A stretch of DNA of 64,000 nucleotides from contig NZ_AP025510.1 of assembly GCF_024347635.1 (NCBI RefSeq), positions 2,728,001-2,792,000 of the forward strand. Reading direction: 5' to 3'. A program made the position numbers and the translations under genes. The DNA is from Vibrio tasmaniensis. GTDB lineage: Bacteria; Pseudomonadota; Gammaproteobacteria; Enterobacterales; Vibrionaceae. Below, one piece after another: positions 1 through 10,249 of the stretch; positions within the stretch are counted from its first letter, which is position 1; each line of letters begins with the position of its first letter. Under the pieces are notes generated by a model, which worked only from the letters and a program-made list of their open reading frames with translations, was not told where the DNA came from and searched no databases.

Positions 1-361
<361 letters not shown>

Positions 362-396
362 TTAAACTAACAACAATCTCAAACTCAGGCTAGCAA

Positions 397-795
397 TTAC
401 GAAAACTCTTTTATTACTCGCTCTAAAATTGGTACGTTCGCTTCGGGAAAGGCGTATTGATTTAATGATGCTAGGCTTACCCATTCACCTTGCTGACCCT
501 CTTTGCCATAAGGCTGCTCTTCAAAATCAGTAACCAACATAAAATCAAACTTGAGCGACTTATCGGTGTAATCAAATTCCAGGTGTTCAAACAGAGACTG
601 TTCAGTCACCTTAATGCCAATCTCTTCATCAAGCTCACGGCTCATTGCTTGTTCAATGGTTTCGCCCGCTTCAACCTTGCCACCTGGAAATTCCCAAAAA
701 CCGCCTTTATGCTTGTCGTCTGGGCGTTTAGTGATAAAGACCTGTGACTTATCTTGGTTGAAGATAATGCCCGCGACAATATGGATTCTTTTCAT
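397..795 (-). CDS. mutT: 8-oxo-dGTP diphosphatase MutT
   Basis: A 132-residue Nudix hydrolase. It removes oxidised dGTP from the nucleotide pool and so prevents A:T to C:G transversions. The Nudix box is complete at residues 39-61 (Gx5Ex7RELDEEIGI), and FWEFPGGK just before it is the substrate-binding stretch typical of MutT. The length matches the family. The ATG at 795 has AAGGAA upstream. It lies downstream of secA on the same strand, as in many gamma-proteobacteria, but here the gap is about 360 bases and contains a terminator and two palindromic elements, so co-transcription with secA is doubtful. Confidence 0.95.
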   Translation of the reverse strand: MKRIHIVAGIIFNQDKSQVFITKRPDDKHKGGFWEFPGGKVEAGETIEQAMSRELDEEIGIKVTEQSLFEHLEFDYTDKSLKFDFMLVTDFEEQPYGKEGQQGEWVSLASLNQYAFPEANVPILERVIKEFS

Positions 796-841
796 ATGAT
801 GATGTTCCTTAATAAAACGCTTCGCTCAAGCAGCCCCTGAA

Positions 842-958
842 TACGTCATCCTCAAGAAGGAGTAACGACTGAGGTGGGAAGCTAATACAACAACCTTAAG
901 CCAAACTATCAAACAAGATTCCCTACTGCGCTCGTTCCTCGCTATAGGGATTGACGAC
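842..958. repeat. Long imperfect palindromic intergenic element A
   Basis: The arms are roughly 844-882 and 918-956. Reading the right arm backwards gives a sequence that lines up with the left arm over about 39 bases, with blocks such as CGTCA, GGA, AACGA, AG and GGGAA in register; the centre is AT-rich. It has no coding sense. It lies just upstream of mutT, 47 bases from its start codon. It resembles the dispersed intergenic palindromes known from Vibrio genomes, but I could not search for other copies. A degenerate half-arm may be present at 40346-40372. Confidence 0.6.
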
Positions 959-997
959 TTACCTTTCGACAAAAAGATAAGTCATGAAATTTACATA

Positions 998-1026
998 CAA
1001 AAAAAGCCGCCTAAGCGACTCTTTTT
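998..1026 (-). terminator. Rho-independent terminator downstream of secA
   Basis: Read on the minus strand this is AGTCGC, loop TTAG, GCGGCT with one wobble pair, then a run of Ts. It lies about 130 bases after the secA stop, beyond palindromic element B. Confidence 0.65.
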
Positions 1027-1053
1027 AATAGCAGTAAGTTTTTATGAAGCTAA

Positions 1054-1138
1054 GTTGTAACGCGTTAAGTGCAAGGAGGAGGCACGGAGCTTACGTTAGT
1101 AAGTGAGTACCTCCGACACTGCAATTATCCGTTACAGC
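1054..1138. repeat. Long imperfect palindromic intergenic element B
   Basis: The arms run from GTTGTAACG (1054) inward to about 1093 and from about 1099 outward to CGTTACAGC (ending 1138). Folded, GTAACG, TTAA, TGCA, GGAGG and CTTAC blocks come into register over some 40 bases around a short centre, giving a near-complete hairpin. It begins 15 bases after the secA stop codon and differs in sequence from element A nearby. It may be a miniature transposable element or a REP-like unit, or it may act as an mRNA 3' stem for secA. Confidence 0.6.
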
Positions 1139-1153
1139 GAAGATTCACCAAAC

Positions 1154-3880
1154 TTAGTCAATTTTACCGTGACACTGTTTGTACTTCTTACCACTTCCAC
1201 ATGGGCATGGTTCGTTACGACCCACTTTACGCTCATCACGTACTACCGTTTGTGGAGATGCAGCATCAGCTTCATCGTCACCTAACTGGTTTTCAGCCGT
1301 TGCATGTTGTGCTTGTGCACGACGTGCCGCTGCTTCAGCTTGAGCTTGACGTTGAGCTTCCATCTTTTCAACTTCTTCTTGTTGCTGAACGCGAACTTTA
1401 GAAAGAATGGTAACAACGTCTGTTTTAAGTACATCTAACAGGCCTTCAAACAGTTCAAACGACTCGCGCTTGTACTCTTGTTTCGGGTTCTTCTGAGCAT
1501 AACCACGTAAGTGGATACCTTGACGAAGGTGATCCATCGCAGCCAAGTGCTCTTTCCAAAGGCCGTCTAGCGTTTGTAGCATCACAGACTTTTCGAAGTT
1601 ACGCAGTACTTGAGCACCAACCACTTCTTCTTTCTGTTTGTACGAATCTACCGCCATAGCAAGAATGCGCTCACGCAATGCTTCTTCATACAGCTTGTCG
1701 TCTTCGTCTAACCAACCTTGAATATCAAAGTCTAGGTCGAAGTCATTCTTCAGACGATCTTGCAGACCCGCGATATCCCACATGTCTTCAAGAGATTGAG
1801 GAGCGATGTATTCATCAATGACTGACGCCAGTACATCTTCACGGTTGTGTTCGATCATCTCGCTGATGTCATCTGAGCTCATCAGTTCATCACGTAGCTC
1901 ATAAACAACCTTACGTTGGTCATTGGCTACATCATCGTACTCAAGAAGCTGCTTACGGATGTCGAAGTTACGACCTTCCACTTTACGCTGTGCTTTTTCA
2001 ATTGAACGAGACAGCATCTTAGATTCAATCGCTTCGCCTTCGTCCATACCACTTTGGATAAGACCAGCCATACGATCAGACGTAAAGATACGTAGCAGAG
2101 AGTCTTCCATTGATAGGTAGAAACGAGAAGAACCTGCATCACCTTGACGACCAGAACGACCACGTAGCTGGTTATCGATACGGCGAGATTCATGACGCTC
2201 AGTACCAATGATGTGCAGACCACCAGACTCAAGAACTGTATCGTGGATAACTCTCCAATCAGCTTTGATCTTATCGATCTGCTCTTTCGTTGGATTATCT
2301 AGTTTCTCAATTTGTGCCTGCCAGCTACCACCTAGCACGATATCGGTACCACGACCTGCCATGTTAGTTGCGATAGTTACCGCACCCGGCATACCAGCTT
2401 GCGCAACGATCTCAGCTTCCATCTCGTGGAACTTAGCATTTAGTACGTTGTGCTTAATTTTTGCTTTTTTCAATGCGTTAGACAGCAATTCAGATTTCTC
2501 GATAGAAACCGTACCAACCAGTGATGGCTGACCAGCCGCTACACGGTCTTTAATGTCTTCGATGATCGCATTGAACTTATCTTCTTCGGTACGATAAACC
2601 ACGTCAGGCATATCGTTACGAACCATAGGCTTGTTGGTTGGGATAACCACTGTTTCTAGGCCGTAGATAGACTGGAATTCGAACGCTTCAGTATCGGCAG
2701 TACCTGTCATACCTGACAGTTTTTCGTACAGTCGGAAGAAGTTCTGGAATGTAATCGATGCTAGCGTTTGGTTTTCATTTTGAATCTTCACACCTTCTTT
2801 AGCTTCAACAGCTTGGTGTAAACCTTCAGACCAACGACGACCTGGCATAGTTCGACCAGTATGTTCATCAACGATAACCACTTCGCCTTCTTCAGTAACG
2901 ATGTAGTCGACGTTTTTCTCAAACAATACGTGTGCACGAAGCGCAGCATTCACATGGTGCAATAGGCTGATATTGGTTGGAGAGTAAAGTGTGTCACCCT
3001 CTTCCATCAAGCCGTTTTTGACCATTAGTTCTTCTACAAATTCTTGACCGTTTTCAGTCAGGTGAACCTGTTTTGATTTTTCGTCCATGGTGTAGTGACC
3101 TTCACCACGGTACTCTTCTGAATCTTCTTTATCTTGACGCTCTAGAGAAGGAATTAGAGTGTTAATGCGCGTATAAAGGTCAGAACTATCTTCAGCTGGG
3201 CCAGAGATAATTAACGGAGTACGAGCTTCATCAATTAAGATTGAGTCAACCTCATCGACTACAGCGAAGAAGCGCTCACGTTGAACACGATCTTCGGCAC
3301 GGAAAGCCATGTTGTCACGCAGGTAATCAAAACCAAACTCGTTGTTTGTTCCGTATAGGATGTCCGCTTGGTACGCTTCTTTTTTCTCTGGCGGAGCCAT
3401 GTTTGCCACATTCACGCCAACAGTCATGCCAAGGAATTCAAATAATGGACGGTTTGTTTCCGCATCACGCTTCGCTAGGTAATCGTTCACCGTTATTACG
3501 TGAACACCTTTGCTTGGTAGCGCGTTTAGATAAGCTGGTAGGGTTGCGGTAAGTGTCTTACCTTCACCAGTACGCATCTCTGCAATTTGGCCAGCATTAA
3601 GAACCATGCCACCAATCAATTGCACGTCAAAGTGACGCATGCCGTAAACACGCTTCGACGCTTCACGTACCGTAGCGAATGCTTCAGGTAGAAGTTGATC
3701 TAACGATTCACCTTTATCTAAGCGCTCACGAAATTCAACCGTTTTTGCTTTTAGCTCATCGTCTGAAAGAGCTTCAAACGTTGGTTCGAAGTTATTAATT
3801 TCTTTTACAATTTTTCTAAGGCGGCGCAGTGTTCTGTCATTGCGACTGCCAATTACCTTTGTCAGCAGCTTAGTAATCAT
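1154..3880 (-). CDS. secA: Preprotein translocase ATPase SecA
   Basis: SecA is the motor that pushes unfolded precursor proteins through the SecYEG channel. At 908 residues it has normal length. The Walker A motif GEGKT is at residues 105-109, a DEVD Walker B near 209-212 ([15 protein letters not shown]), and the second RecA-like fold contains TNMAGRGTD and [11 protein letters not shown]. The C-terminus ends in a zinc-binding tail, [14 protein letters not shown], with ligands C892, C894, C903 and H904; this tail contacts SecB and phospholipid. A linker rich in Q and A precedes it. The ATG at 3880 gives the usual MITKLLTKV opening. lpxC lies upstream on the same strand but ends in its own terminator, so secA should have its own promoter in the 330-base leader. 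I see no SecM-like arrest peptide there. Confidence 0.98.
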   Translation of the reverse strand: MITKLLTKVIGSRNDRTLRRLRKIVKEINNFEPTFEALSDDELKAKTVEFRERLDKGESLDQLLPEAFATVREASKRVYGMRHFDVQLIGGMVLNAGQIAEMRTGEGKTLTATLPAYLNALPSKGVHVITVNDYLAKRDAETNRPLFEFLGMTVGVNVANMAPPEKKEAYQADILYGTNNEFGFDYLRDNMAFRAEDRVQRERFFAVVDEVDSILIDEARTPLIISGPAEDSSDLYTRINTLIPSLERQDKEDSEEYRGEGHYTMDEKSKQVHLTENGQEFVEELMVKNGLMEEGDTLYSPTNISLLHHVNAALRAHVLFEKNVDYIVTEEGEVVIVDEHTGRTMPGRRWSEGLHQAVEAKEGVKIQNENQTLASITFQNFFRLYEKLSGMTGTADTEAFEFQSIYGLETVVIPTNKPMVRNDMPDVVYRTEEDKFNAIIEDIKDRVAAGQPSLVGTVSIEKSELLSNALKKAKIKHNVLNAKFHEMEAEIVAQAGMPGAVTIATNMAGRGTDIVLGGSWQAQIEKLDNPTKEQIDKIKADWRVIHDTVLESGGLHIIGTERHESRRIDNQLRGRSGRQGDAGSSRFYLSMEDSLLRIFTSDRMAGLIQSGMDEGEAIESKMLSRSIEKAQRKVEGRNFDIRKQLLEYDDVANDQRKVVYELRDELMSSDDISEMIEHNREDVLASVIDEYIAPQSLEDMWDIAGLQDRLKNDFDLDFDIQGWLDEDDKLYEEALRERILAMAVDSYKQKEEVVGAQVLRNFEKSVMLQTLDGLWKEHLAAMDHLRQGIHLRGYAQKNPKQEYKRESFELFEGLLDVLKTDVVTILSKVRVQQQEEVEKMEAQRQAQAEAAARRAQAQHATAENQLGDDEADAASPQTVVRDERKVGRNEPCPCGSGKKYKQCHGKID

Positions 3881-4211
3881 GTGCTTGGAATCTCTTCGTT
3901 CTCAGATCGTCCGCGATCTATTTTAAATGCCGTCAGTCTCTACTAGCTATAAACTAGTCTTTAGTTACTAACCAAGGATACTGAGATAAATCTAGTATCT
4001 TTGATATTGTACTTGAGAGTAGAGTTTTCAAGGCTTCCGTTAAAATTAATGCCCTCTAGTGTAAGTAATTTTCACACTAACGACCATTTATAACCCCATT
4101 TGTTTGATGTGCTTGGTACTTTTCTTTCTAATTGTTGATGGATTAGCCAGACTGTCGCCAAATACTAGGCAACTTTTAAATGCTGACGACACTGTATCTG
4201 GAAAATAGATA
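3881..4211 (-). other. secA leader region without a recognisable gene
   Basis: About 330 bases between the lpxC terminator and secA. No reading frame of useful length is present in the secA direction, so there is no counterpart of enterobacterial secM or of the DUF721 gene found here in some relatives. The sequence TTACTTACACTAGAGGG on the minus strand (near 4050-4070) looks like a -10 region, but its -35 is poor, so I do not call a promoter. Confidence 0.4.
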
Positions 4212-4242
4212 CAAAAAAACCAGGTCAATGACCTGGTTTTCA
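4212..4242 (-). terminator. Rho-independent terminator of lpxC
   Basis: A perfect stem AAAACCAGGTCA / TGACCTGGTTTT with a one-base centre, followed on the minus strand by seven Ts. It lies 27 bases after the lpxC stop and separates lpxC from secA. Confidence 0.9.
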
Positions 4243-4268
4243 AAATCTTATATTGTCGTAAACAACAA

Positions 4269-5186
4269 TTACGCTAGAACCATTCCTGGCTCAGCAAACG
4301 CAACAGGAGAGCCAACTTCTTCTTCGAACGTTGCCCATTCCCACGCTTCTGCATCAGCAAGTACTGCGCGTAGCAATTGATTATTTAGACCGTGACCTGA
4401 TTTGTATGCACGGAACTCACCGATAATAGCGTGTCCACACATGTAAAGGTCACCAATCGCATCTAGCACCTTGTGCGTTACGAACTCATTTTCGAAACGT
4501 AGACCTTCTTCATTAAGAATTCGGTATTCGTCTAGTACGATTGCGCAATCAAAGCTACCACCCAAACACAAGTTTTGTGATTGCAGGTATTCAATATCAC
4601 GCATGAAGCCGAAGGTACGAGCACGAGAAATTTCTTTCACAAAGCCTTGTGAAGAAAAATCAAACAACAGGTGCTGTTCATCAGATTCAATTGCTGGATG
4701 GTTGAACTCGATTTCGAAGTCCATACGGAAGCCGTTAAATGGAACAAACTCTGCCCACTTATCGCCATCTTCAAAACGGATTGGCTTTTTGATTCGAATA
4801 AAACGTTTCGCTGCATTCAGTGTTTCTACACCCGCTTGCTGTAGCAAGTATACGAATGGGCTTGCGCTGCCATCCATAATTGGGATCTCAGGTGCATCGA
4901 CTTCAACAATAATGTTGTCGATACCCATACCCGCTAGAGCTGCGTTAAGGTGTTCCACTGTAGAGATACGTACGCCTTCGTCATTAACAAGAGCAGTACA
5001 TAACATAGTGTCACGAACTGATGCTGGATCAGCTGGAAAATCTACAGGTGGATTTACATCTGTACGACGATAAACAATACCTGTGTTTGCAGCTGCCGGG
5101 CGAAGAGTAAGTGTGACTTTACGACCAGAGTGGAGACCCACACCAGTTGTTTTCACAATTTCTTTCAGAGTACGTTGTCTGATCAT
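4269..5186 (-). CDS. lpxC: UDP-3-O-acyl-N-acetylglucosamine deacetylase LpxC
   Basis: LpxC is the zinc-dependent enzyme for the committed step of lipid A synthesis, in the cytoplasm. The protein has 305 residues, the family's usual length. The zinc ligands are visible as H79 (in [10 protein letters not shown]), H238 and D242 ([10 protein letters not shown]), and the general acid-base H265 lies in YKSGHGLNN. The MIRQRTLK start is standard. It follows ftsZ after 96 bases, which hold a good promoter, and ends at a strong terminator, so it can be transcribed separately from the dcw cluster, as in Escherichia coli. In that species LpxC level is set by FtsH proteolysis; the C-terminus here ends PGMVLA, a hydrophobic tail compatible with that, which is an inference. 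Confidence 0.98.
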   Translation of the reverse strand: MIRQRTLKEIVKTTGVGLHSGRKVTLTLRPAAANTGIVYRRTDVNPPVDFPADPASVRDTMLCTALVNDEGVRISTVEHLNAALAGMGIDNIIVEVDAPEIPIMDGSASPFVYLLQQAGVETLNAAKRFIRIKKPIRFEDGDKWAEFVPFNGFRMDFEIEFNHPAIESDEQHLLFDFSSQGFVKEISRARTFGFMRDIEYLQSQNLCLGGSFDCAIVLDEYRILNEEGLRFENEFVTHKVLDAIGDLYMCGHAIIGEFRAYKSGHGLNNQLLRAVLADAEAWEWATFEEEVGSPVAFAEPGMVLA

Positions 5187-5217
5187 CTGCTTGCCTCGTT
5201 ATCAGTGCTACAAATCA

Positions 5218-5268
5218 CGGTCAGTATTTACCGACCGCGAATTTTACCATTAATTCGACGATAGTCAA
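5218..5268 (-). promoter_or_regulatory. Sigma-70 promoter of lpxC with leader hairpin
   Basis: On the minus strand the -35 is TTGACT (5263-5268) and the -10 is TAAAAT (5241-5246), 16 bases apart. The predicted transcript begins near 5233 and first meets a small hairpin, CGGTC/GACCG, at 5218-5237. The leader to the lpxC ATG is about 45 nt. Confidence 0.7.
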
Positions 5269-5282
5269 ACTTTGGGTATTTG

Positions 5283-6512
5283 TTAATCAGCCTGACGTCG
5301 TAAGAATGCTGGAATATCTAAGTATCCACTCTCTTTCTCAGCTTTAGGTGCTGCACTTTGGCTAGCGCCTGTACCTGAAGAAACAGGTGACGTTGTTGGC
5401 TGCGGCTTAACTTGAGGTTTTACCTCAGTTTTTTCTTGCAATGGTTGTGCCACTTTATCTTCCACTTTTGGTGCAGTTTGAGCCGCGACCTGTGGTTGAG
5501 GAGTTGGTGCAACCTTAGCTTTACCACCAGCAACTAATGTAATGTCTGGTTTTTTCTCTGTGCCGATACCTGTTGCTACAACAGTTACACGGATTTCATC
5601 CGTCATATCAGGGTCTAGAGAAGTACCAATCACAACTGTTGCGTTATCAGATGCGAATGCCTTAACTGTATTACCTACTGTTTCGAATTCATCTAAGCGC
5701 ATATCTAGGCCAGCAGTGATGTTCACAAGAACGCCACGAGCACCCGCTAGATCGATGTCTTCTAGTAGTGGGCTAGAAATTGCCGTTTCAGCAGCTTCTT
5801 CAGCACGGTCTTCACCTTTTGCGATACCGCTACCCATCATTGCATGACCCATCTCAGACATTACGGTGCGAACATCCGCGAAATCGACGTTAATCATACC
5901 TGGGCGAGTAATTAGCTCAGCGATACCTTGTACAGCGTTTTTAAGTACATCATTTGCACTTGCGAAAGCTTCTAGCAGAGTGACACCGCGGCCAAGTACT
6001 TTAAGTAGCTTTTCATTTGGAATCGTAATTAAAGAATCCACATGCTTAGAAAGCTCTTCGATACCTTGCTCAGCAAACGCTAAACGCTTTTTGCCTTCGA
6101 AGCTAAATGGCTTAGTTACCACAGCAACCGTTAGCACACCCAACTCTTTCGCAACTTCAGCAATAACTGGAGCAGCACCTGTACCCGTACCACCGCCCAT
6201 ACCAGCTGCGATAAATACCATATCGGCGCCAGTTAGAACTTCTTTAATTCTTTCTCGATCTTCGAGAGCTGCATCACGGCCTACTTGTGGATTTGCACCC
6301 GCACCCAAACCTTTAGTGATATCACCACCAATTTGGATCACGCTGCTCACGCTTGTTTTACGAAGTGCTTGTGCATCAGTGTTAACACTGATGAATTCTA
6401 CGCCTTCGATTGATTCACGTACCATGTGCTCAACAGCGTTACCGCCACCGCCACCAACTCCAACGACTTTAATTACTGCATCGTCAGACATTTCCATCAT
6501 CGGTTCAAACAT
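5283..6512 (-). CDS. ftsZ: Cell division protein FtsZ
   Basis: FtsZ is the tubulin-like GTPase that forms the Z ring. The protein has 409 residues. The tubulin signature GGGTGTG is at residues 106-112, and the N-terminal glycine-rich GTP loop [12 protein letters not shown] follows a short acidic start. Residues from about 320 to 392 form a disordered linker rich in P, Q, K and S. The conserved C-terminal peptide, [14 protein letters not shown], binds FtsA, ZipA and other partners. GGAG seven bases before the ATG is a good ribosome site. It is the last division gene of the cluster, 31 bases after ftsA. Confidence 0.99.
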   Translation of the reverse strand: MFEPMMEMSDDAVIKVVGVGGGGGNAVEHMVRESIEGVEFISVNTDAQALRKTSVSSVIQIGGDITKGLGAGANPQVGRDAALEDRERIKEVLTGADMVFIAAGMGGGTGTGAAPVIAEVAKELGVLTVAVVTKPFSFEGKKRLAFAEQGIEELSKHVDSLITIPNEKLLKVLGRGVTLLEAFASANDVLKNAVQGIAELITRPGMINVDFADVRTVMSEMGHAMMGSGIAKGEDRAEEAAETAISSPLLEDIDLAGARGVLVNITAGLDMRLDEFETVGNTVKAFASDNATVVIGTSLDPDMTDEIRVTVVATGIGTEKKPDITLVAGGKAKVAPTPQPQVAAQTAPKVEDKVAQPLQEKTEVKPQVKPQPTTSPVSSGTGASQSAAPKAEKESGYLDIPAFLRRQAD

Positions 6513-6543
6513 GTGTTATCTCCGTTTTTTCCTGCAACTCAGG

Positions 6544-7812
6544 TTAAAACTCTTTTTGTATCCAATTACGCAATTTACCAAATAAACCAGACATAGAAGG
6601 TGCTGAACGCTTAGGTTCACTGTAATCACCCTCATCACTGATCTGACAATCTCTTGCGTAATGAAGTAAACCAACCGCCGTAGAATGATACGGCTCTTTA
6701 ACATAATCAGTTAAGCCACTAACTTCTAATGGCTTACCAACTCGAACTTGATTGCGGAAAACACGTTCCGCACACTCTACCAATCCGTCAATTTGTGCCG
6801 CTCCACCAGTGAGAACGACGCCAGCTGCAAGGTGGTGTTTAATACCTTCATCTCGTAGCTGTAATTGAACCGTATCAATAGTTTGGTTAACGAGCCCCAT
6901 AAGTTCAGTGTAACGTGGTTCAATCACTTCCGACAAAGTTTGTCTTTGCAAACTTCTCGATGGACGACCACCTACACTAGGAACGTTAACAGAATCATCC
7001 TTGCTTACGAGCTCACTCAGAGCGCAACCGTGGTTTACTTTAATCTCTTCAGCATCGCTCACTGGCGTACCGAAAGCGAAAGCAATATCACTGGTTACAG
7101 CATTTCCTGCGTAGGAAAAGACTTCAGTATGTCGCAGTGCGCCGCCAGTCCAAATGGAAATATCCATCGTACCAGCACCAATATCAACAACACACACTCC
7201 AAGCTCTCTCTCGTCGTCAGTAATTACCGCATTACTTGAGGCAAGTCCTGAAAACACGATGTGCTCTACAGTGAGACCACATCGTTCAACAGCTTTAATA
7301 ATGTTTCTCGCCATGTCGCTATGGCAAGAAATTAGGTGAACACTGACTTCCATTCGAACACCAGATAAACCAAGTGGGTTCTTAATCCCTTCTTGATAAT
7401 CAATGGTAAATTCTTGTGGGATCACGTGCAGAATTCTCTGCTCATCACCTATTTTAATTGATTTCGCGGTATGGATCGCTCGATCCATATCGTCTTGAGA
7501 CACTTCTTCATCAGAGATAGTGCCCATGCCTTTTTCAATTCGGCTTGCGATATGTTTGCCCGATAGCGAGATAAACACATTGCTGATTTGGCATTCCGCC
7601 ATCAACTCTGCTTGATCAATAGCTCGCTGAACCGACTTAACTACCGACTCTAGGTCGTTTACACCACCTTTATCCATACCTCTGGATGGGCTTTGCCCAG
7701 AACCAATGATATTGATTTGACCATCAGGCAATATTTCACCAACCAGAGCTGATATGGTCGCAGTGCCTATATCAAGACCAACGATTATGTTGTCATCTGC
7801 GGTCTTAGTCAT
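6544..7812 (-). CDS. ftsA: Cell division protein FtsA
   Basis: FtsA is an actin-like ATPase that tethers FtsZ to the inner membrane and recruits later division proteins. The protein has 422 residues. The phosphate-1 loop is VGLDIGTATISALVGE, phosphate-2 is CVVDIGAGTMDISI, and the adenosine motif is VVLTGGAAQIDGL. The last residues, SGLFGKLRNWIQKEF, form the amphipathic membrane-targeting helix. Its start overlaps the end of ftsQ by eight bases (ATGACTAA), which suggests translational coupling. Confidence 0.98.
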   Translation of the reverse strand: MTKTADDNIIVGLDIGTATISALVGEILPDGQINIIGSGQSPSRGMDKGGVNDLESVVKSVQRAIDQAELMAECQISNVFISLSGKHIASRIEKGMGTISDEEVSQDDMDRAIHTAKSIKIGDEQRILHVIPQEFTIDYQEGIKNPLGLSGVRMEVSVHLISCHSDMARNIIKAVERCGLTVEHIVFSGLASSNAVITDDERELGVCVVDIGAGTMDISIWTGGALRHTEVFSYAGNAVTSDIAFAFGTPVSDAEEIKVNHGCALSELVSKDDSVNVPSVGGRPSRSLQRQTLSEVIEPRYTELMGLVNQTIDTVQLQLRDEGIKHHLAAGVVLTGGAAQIDGLVECAERVFRNQVRVGKPLEVSGLTDYVKEPYHSTAVGLLHYARDCQISDEGDYSEPKRSAPSMSGLFGKLRNWIQKEF

Positions 7813-8593
7813 CTGTACTCTCTTCTAACTCTTGCTCTGGAAACCAGCCTACAGCGGCTCCCGTATCATACCTGAGGTCGATGTAGCTCACTTGATTCGC
7901 TTTACTACCTAATTCGTTGTAAAGCGAAATGAAGCGCTCAACACGCTCATCTAAAAAATCTTTACCTAATTCTAAACGGATACCATTGTCTAGAATGATT
8001 TGCCAAGCGCGGCGCTCATTGAGAACGAGCGAGGTAACGGTTAACCCTAGGCTGTTAATCAAAGGCGTTATCTGTCGCCACTTTTCAATCACTTGTTGGC
8101 TAGTGCCATCTGGACCGTAAAGTTTAACTCTATCACCCTTCAAAAGGCCAATATCACCATTAAACACCTGACCATCTTCATTCAACAGCATATTGCCATT
8201 CCAGATAGCTGCTGCATGATACTCAGTCAAAAATACTTTTATTGTGTCTGGCCACTGCTTACGAATCGAGACAACAGAAACCCAAGGCAACGCTTCTAAA
8301 CTGTGTTGCAACACGCCAATATCTTGAGACATGAATGTTCCAATATGCTCTAGCTCGCTAAAGGCATGTTGAACATCACCGGCTGTTACATAAGTTAAGT
8401 CGCCTTGCAGTACTATTTTAGAGAGAGGCAATCGCTGATCGTCCCACATCCAAGTCAGTGTGGTATAGAAAAGAAATCCAATGAATAGCAATACCATGAC
8501 AAAAAAAGACCCGCCTAAGGCGTGTTTCTTGAGCGACGGTAAACTGAATAGGTGGCGGTTTTCGCTAAAAGTACTTTCTACCAAAGCCCGCAT
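7805..8593 (-). CDS. ftsQ: Cell division protein FtsQ
   Basis: FtsQ is a bitopic inner-membrane protein that links early and late divisome proteins through FtsB and FtsL. The 262-residue product has a basic cytoplasmic N-terminus, one membrane segment at about residues 29-48, and a POTRA domain starting at LPLSKIVLQGDLTYV, followed by the beta domain. The ATG at 8593 is the only plausible start, although the AGGG before it is very close. The gene begins a sub-operon, ftsQ-ftsA-ftsZ, with its own promoter; there is no ddlB between murC and ftsQ, unlike in enterobacteria. Confidence 0.95.
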   Translation of the reverse strand: MRALVESTFSENRHLFSLPSLKKHALGGSFFVMVLLFIGFLFYTTLTWMWDDQRLPLSKIVLQGDLTYVTAGDVQHAFSELEHIGTFMSQDIGVLQHSLEALPWVSVVSIRKQWPDTIKVFLTEYHAAAIWNGNMLLNEDGQVFNGDIGLLKGDRVKLYGPDGTSQQVIEKWRQITPLINSLGLTVTSLVLNERRAWQIILDNGIRLELGKDFLDERVERFISLYNELGSKANQVSYIDLRYDTGAAVGWFPEQELEESTDD

Positions 8594-8665
8594 TCCCTGT
8601 CGTTGGTTCGCAATTCTATTCCCTATCTTCGTAATAGAGGTAAAAGCACTTACTTTAACCTATGA

Positions 8666-8693
8666 ATTATACTGAGCAAAATTAAACTATCAA
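8666..8693 (-). promoter_or_regulatory. Sigma-70 promoter for ftsQAZ
   Basis: On the minus strand, -35 TTGATA (8688-8693) and a consensus -10 TATAAT (8666-8671), 16 bases apart. The leader to ftsQ is about 65 nt. This is the best promoter match inside the dcw cluster and would give ftsQ-ftsA-ftsZ expression independent of the upstream mur genes. Confidence 0.75.
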
Positions 8694-8724
8694 ACGTTGA
8701 TAATAAGATTTTTGGTCAATTTTA

Positions 8725-8753
8725 GGTCAATCGCAAGAAGTGAGCGATTAACC
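8725..8753 (-). other. Stem-loop after murC
   Basis: GGTTAATCGC and GCGATTGACC (minus strand) pair over ten positions with one wobble around a nine-base loop. The following bases are TAAAATTG rather than a T-run, so it may weaken read-through or stabilise the murC mRNA end instead of terminating fully. It sits directly upstream of the ftsQ promoter. Confidence 0.5.
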
Positions 8754-8775
8754 ACAGTCTGTAGACAGTATTCTG

Positions 8776-10236
8776 TTACGCGTTCTGCATCTTATTAATG
8801 TCTAACTGTAACGATTCCAACTGCTTCGCAACTCGACCAACATCGCCCGCCCCCTGTGTTAAAACAAGGTCACCGCCTTGAATTACGTTGGCTAGAGCCG
8901 ATGGCAGCGTGTTGATGTCTGCAACAAAGATTGGATCTATTTTACCACGCCCACGAATAGTTCGACTGAGTGAACGTCCATCTGCCCCTGCAATTGGTTT
9001 CTCACCTGCAGAATATACATCTAATAGAATAAGAACATCAACCTGCTCAAGAACATTCGCAAAATCATCATATAAATCGCGAGTACGGCTATAACGGTGT
9101 GGCTGGAAGATCATCACAAGACGCTTATCAGTCCAACCACTTCGTGCAGCTTGTATAGTAACGTCCACTTCAGTTGGGTGATGACCGTAATCATCGACCA
9201 ACATTGCCACACCTTTACCCGTTTCATATTCACCTAGGTGATCAAAACGACGTCCAGTGCCTTCCGTTCCCGCCATCGCTTTTAGAATCGCTTCATCGCT
9301 GATGTCATCTTCGGTTGCAACGGCAATCGCAGCTGAAGCATTCAATGCATTGTGACGACCCGGAATGTTCAACGTGATATCTAGGTTAGCTTTGCCTTCA
9401 CGAACGACCGTGAACTTACCCTGTTGGCCTTCTTGTACGTAGTTCTCAATGCGTATATCTGCATCTTCAGAGAAACCGTAAGTAATCACTTGGCGGCTAA
9501 CTTGAGGAATAAGCTCACGTACCACAGGATCATCAACACACATCACAGCCTGACCGTAGAATGGCAGGTTATGTAAGAAATCAATAAACGTCTGCTTCAG
9601 CGTTTCAAAATCACCGCCGTAGGTATCCATATGATCCGCTTCAATGTTAGTCACAATACTAACCATTGGTTGCAGATGTAAGAATGATGCATCACTTTCA
9701 TCGGCTTCAGCGATCAGGATACGGCTTGAACCTAAACGTGCGTTAGTGCCTGCACTTTTCACCAGGCCACCATTTACGAAGGTTGGATCTAGGCCTGCTT
9801 CAGAATAAATCTGTGTCACTAGCGCTGTGGTGGTGGTTTTACCGTGCGTACCTGCCACAGCAATGCCATGACGAAAACGCATCAGCTCAGCCAGCATTTC
9901 TGCACGACGAACAATTGGTGTACGCGCTTCACGAGCAGCAATAATTTCTGGGTTTTCTTCGTTGATAGCGGTTGAAACCACCACAACACTTGCATCGGCA
10001 ACGTTACTTGCTTGGTGGCCAACGTAAACAGTCGCCCCCTTGCTAACTAAGCGTTCTGTCACTGGATTTTGAGCAATATCAGAACCCGTAATCTGGTAGC
10101 CTTCATTGAGCAAGACTTCAGCAATCCCGCTCATTCCTGCGCCACCAATACCAATGAAGTGGATAGATTTAACACGGCGCATCTCTGGCACCATTGCACG
10201 GATTTGCGCTAAGTCTTGGGTATGTTCAATTGTCAT
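8776..10236 (-). CDS. murC: UDP-N-acetylmuramate--L-alanine ligase MurC
   Basis: MurC adds the first amino acid, L-alanine, to UDP-MurNAc with ATP, in the cytoplasm. The product has 486 residues. The nucleotide-recognition loop [14 protein letters not shown] is near residue 29, and the ATP-binding Mur ligase motif GTHGKTTT is near 120. The central and C-terminal domains include [22 protein letters not shown] and [10 protein letters not shown], a typical MurC motif. I place the start at the ATG at 10236, giving [11 protein letters not shown]; a TTG one codon earlier is possible. It follows murG by 13 bases. Confidence 0.97.
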   Translation of the reverse strand: MTIEHTQDLAQIRAMVPEMRRVKSIHFIGIGGAGMSGIAEVLLNEGYQITGSDIAQNPVTERLVSKGATVYVGHQASNVADASVVVVSTAINEENPEIIAAREARTPIVRRAEMLAELMRFRHGIAVAGTHGKTTTTALVTQIYSEAGLDPTFVNGGLVKSAGTNARLGSSRILIAEADESDASFLHLQPMVSIVTNIEADHMDTYGGDFETLKQTFIDFLHNLPFYGQAVMCVDDPVVRELIPQVSRQVITYGFSEDADIRIENYVQEGQQGKFTVVREGKANLDITLNIPGRHNALNASAAIAVATEDDISDEAILKAMAGTEGTGRRFDHLGEYETGKGVAMLVDDYGHHPTEVDVTIQAARSGWTDKRLVMIFQPHRYSRTRDLYDDFANVLEQVDVLILLDVYSAGEKPIAGADGRSLSRTIRGRGKIDPIFVADINTLPSALANVIQGGDLVLTQGAGDVGRVAKQLESLQLDINKMQNA

Positions 10237-10249
10237 CAATTCAATCTCA

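Noticed and set aside
4471..5073. A 200-residue plus-strand open frame
   Set aside because: It is antisense to lpxC, which has all its catalytic residues; the plus-strand frame has no family motifs.
5866..6585. A 239-residue plus-strand open frame
   Set aside because: It is antisense to ftsZ, with serine- and alanine-rich composition typical of shadow frames, no ribosome site and no recognisable domain.
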